This document shows positions 45,850 to 47,320 of a stretch of DNA of 47,320 nt, piece after piece; positions within the stretch are counted from its first letter, which is position 1, and the number at the start of each line of letters is the position of its first letter. This DNA is from Cristatella mucedo. Lineage: Eukaryota; Bryozoa; Phylactolaemata; Cristatellidae. The translations under genes and the position numbers were made by a program. The notes below the pieces were generated by a model that was given only the letters and a program-made list of their open reading frames with translations, searched no databases and was not told the origin of the DNA. The stretch lies in the NCBI GenBank assembly GCA_009760855.2, contig WPIO01000433.1:1-47320 (forward strand), read 5' to 3'.

Positions 45850-46800
45850 GAACACATTTCCGTCCTCTTTAGAAGACAGTTCCGTCATAGGGCTGATGCC
45901 GTCTCTCTTCTAGACGATATATTCCGCCGACGGCGGAAAATGGTTTCGGACGATGCCGTATCGGCGAAGTCTCTGTTAATGATGCCGTCTATCTGGCAGA
46001 CGTTGCGTGTTGGTAGTACGGTACCGTTTCACTTATATGCCGTCTTTCTTATGAACGATGCTGTCTTTCGCTTGCGAACGATTCCATTCTCCTATACCGA
46101 CGATGCCGTCTCTCTTGGGAACCCATGCCACCTCTCTTACCAGGTGATGCCGTCGCTTTAGCTACGGTTCGCCTCTCATGTGGACACATCGTGTTCGTGT
46201 GATTTTTTCGCCGTCTCTATTGTGGACGATGCTGGTAATATCGGCAAACCTAACTAATGCTGCTTTCGTCAGGGACTCCTGCAACCCAGCGTTGCCATTT
46301 CTTTTCGGTTAGCCGCCTCTCTGGAACGCTGCGTCTCAACCGCATTACAATGTCACTTGCGGGTGATGCCAGTCTTTGTTGCGGGTGATGCCGTCTTTGT
46401 TGCAGGTGATGCTGACTCCTCTTGGCTGATCCCGGCTTGCCCTCTTTCCGGACGCTGCCGCCTCTCCTACAGCTGATGCTGTTGCTCAACTACGTGCCGT
46501 CTCTCTCATGGACGATACGTATATCGGGCGACGCTGTTTTATTGCAGATGATACTTTTGTATCTCAACTACAGCAGATTATTTGTTCTGCGACACAGTGA
46601 CTCAGCCTCATCTTGATGTATACGTGTTTCTGATTTTGCCTGTCAAACAGACCGACTCTTTGAAGTGATTTCGTCTCTCTTGCACGACCTTATCTTTTGT
46701 AGATTTTCCGTCTGTCTTTTGGAAGATTTCTTATGTCTGTTGCAGACGATATCTTCTGTTTTGTCTTTCAGTGGCACTATAGACTCTAGCCGCCCGCTGA
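45850..46800 (-). repeat. Degenerate 21-bp minisatellite, inverted (GATGCCGTC on plus)
   Basis: The same core appears in opposite orientation as GATGCCGTCTCTCTT near 45,895 and 46,103, GATGCCGTCTATC near 45,980, and tandemly as GATGCCGTCTTTGTTGCAG near 46,388 with its neighbour 21-22 bp upstream. The plus strand therefore reads DDAV repeatedly (near 45,952, 46,057 and 46,100). The switch of orientation lies in 45,730-45,850. Copies fade out beyond about 46,500. Confidence 0.72.
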
Positions 46801-47320
46801 AAAACTGGCTCCGTTATTTGCGACTCTCATTCAGGCTGCGTCTCTGCGGCGTACTTAATTCGGTCGGCCACTACTGCCTATCCTTGCGGTTGTATGCACT
46901 TGTCTCTAGTGAAAGTTGTCCGTCTTTCAAATGATGTATCTTACCAATCGCCGCGTGTGTCTTCATGCTTGGTCTCTCTGCAAACTATACTCTCTGTGGC
47001 TTTTGGTTCGGCTCTCATCATTCTATTGTGCCTTTGTTGTTGCACCATGCCTGTATGATGGTGAAATCTCTTATCTAATTTACATCGCTTTTATTGCGAC
47101 TTCAATAACTTTTGAAAGTATAGCATTGCAGTAATCAGTATTTAGATAGACTACAGTGTGAGCGTTAGATTTAATCATAGGATGACTAAAAAACGTTATC
47201 TGCTCGTTTATCGAACTTGATTCGACGTTACCGACATTATGAAAGTATAGAATCTAAAATATTGGTACTACGATCGTCAACGGCTGTGGATGTTCATGCA
47301 TGATGGGTACAGAACATATT
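46801..47320. other. Unassigned right edge
   Basis: I see possible very diverged minisatellite copies (CGTCTTTCA near 46,920, GGTCTCTCTGCAAAC near 46,970) and then AT-richer DNA without features. A 72-codon hydrophobic open frame at 46,916-47,134 is most likely chance. Confidence 0.45.

Noticed and set aside
46916-47134. Hydrophobic 72-codon plus-strand open frame resembling a small membrane protein
   Set aside because: It lies in T-rich sequence, where hydrophobic codons arise by chance. It has no supporting context.

Overview
This window looks like animal (metazoan) nuclear DNA, probably from an invertebrate or lower chordate; the species cannot be fixed from the sequence. I find no intact protein-coding gene, tRNA, rRNA or CRISPR array. 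About three quarters of it (1 to about 34,945) is one large tandem satellite. The rest is a nest of broken non-LTR retrotransposons (LINEs of the CR1/L2/Rex-like type) and a 21-bp minisatellite. The many short open frames in the satellite are by-products: the monomer is 124 bp (remainder 1 on division by 3), so the same peptides recur in both strands every 124 bp and stop at the same places.

Satellite layout. Four subfamilies share a 124-bp monomer and align end to end without net gaps: A (1-8,948, plus), D (8,949-10,923, minus), B (10,924 to about 14,262, plus), C (about 14,263-20,483, plus), B again but inverted (20,484 to about 27,822, minus) and C inverted and indel-rich (about 27,823-33,549, resuming 34,329-34,945, minus). 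That is about 275 monomers with three abrupt orientation switches (about 8,948, 10,923, 20,483). Higher-order structure is visible: duplicated multi-monomer blocks in A, an alternating two-monomer (about 247 bp) repeat in D, and blocks repeating at 11 monomers (1,364 bp) in both C and inverted B. The array runs off the left edge of the window.

From about 26.9 kb onward the monomer spacing drifts away from 124 bp (128-136 bp, then 100-135 bp), and every retrotransposon to the right is also frame-broken. Either the array edge has decayed, or this end of the assembly comes from poorly polished long reads. I favour the second, at least in part.

Right third. A 5'-truncated LINE sits inside the inverted C array (33,550-34,328, minus) and the satellite resumes in phase behind it. 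Further LINE pieces follow: C-terminal region (34,946-35,330, plus), RT to C-terminus (35,345-36,527, plus), RT to C-terminus (36,528-37,660, minus), 3' end with tail (38,360-38,870, plus), endonuclease (39,400-40,310, minus), RT to C-terminus (40,640-42,330, plus), a 3' tail (43,430-43,735, plus) and RT (43,790-44,770, plus, split by AT-rich DNA). Several end in the same 3' stem-loop plus (ATT)n tail. The minisatellite with GACGGCATC core (42,340-43,420 and 44,780-45,730) appears inverted as GATGCCGTC from about 45,850 to 46,800.

Overall this reads as a pericentromeric, centromeric or similar heterochromatic block and its TE-rich edge. The most notable features are the orientation switches, the retained 124-bp period across strongly diverged subfamilies, and a conserved box common to all of them.
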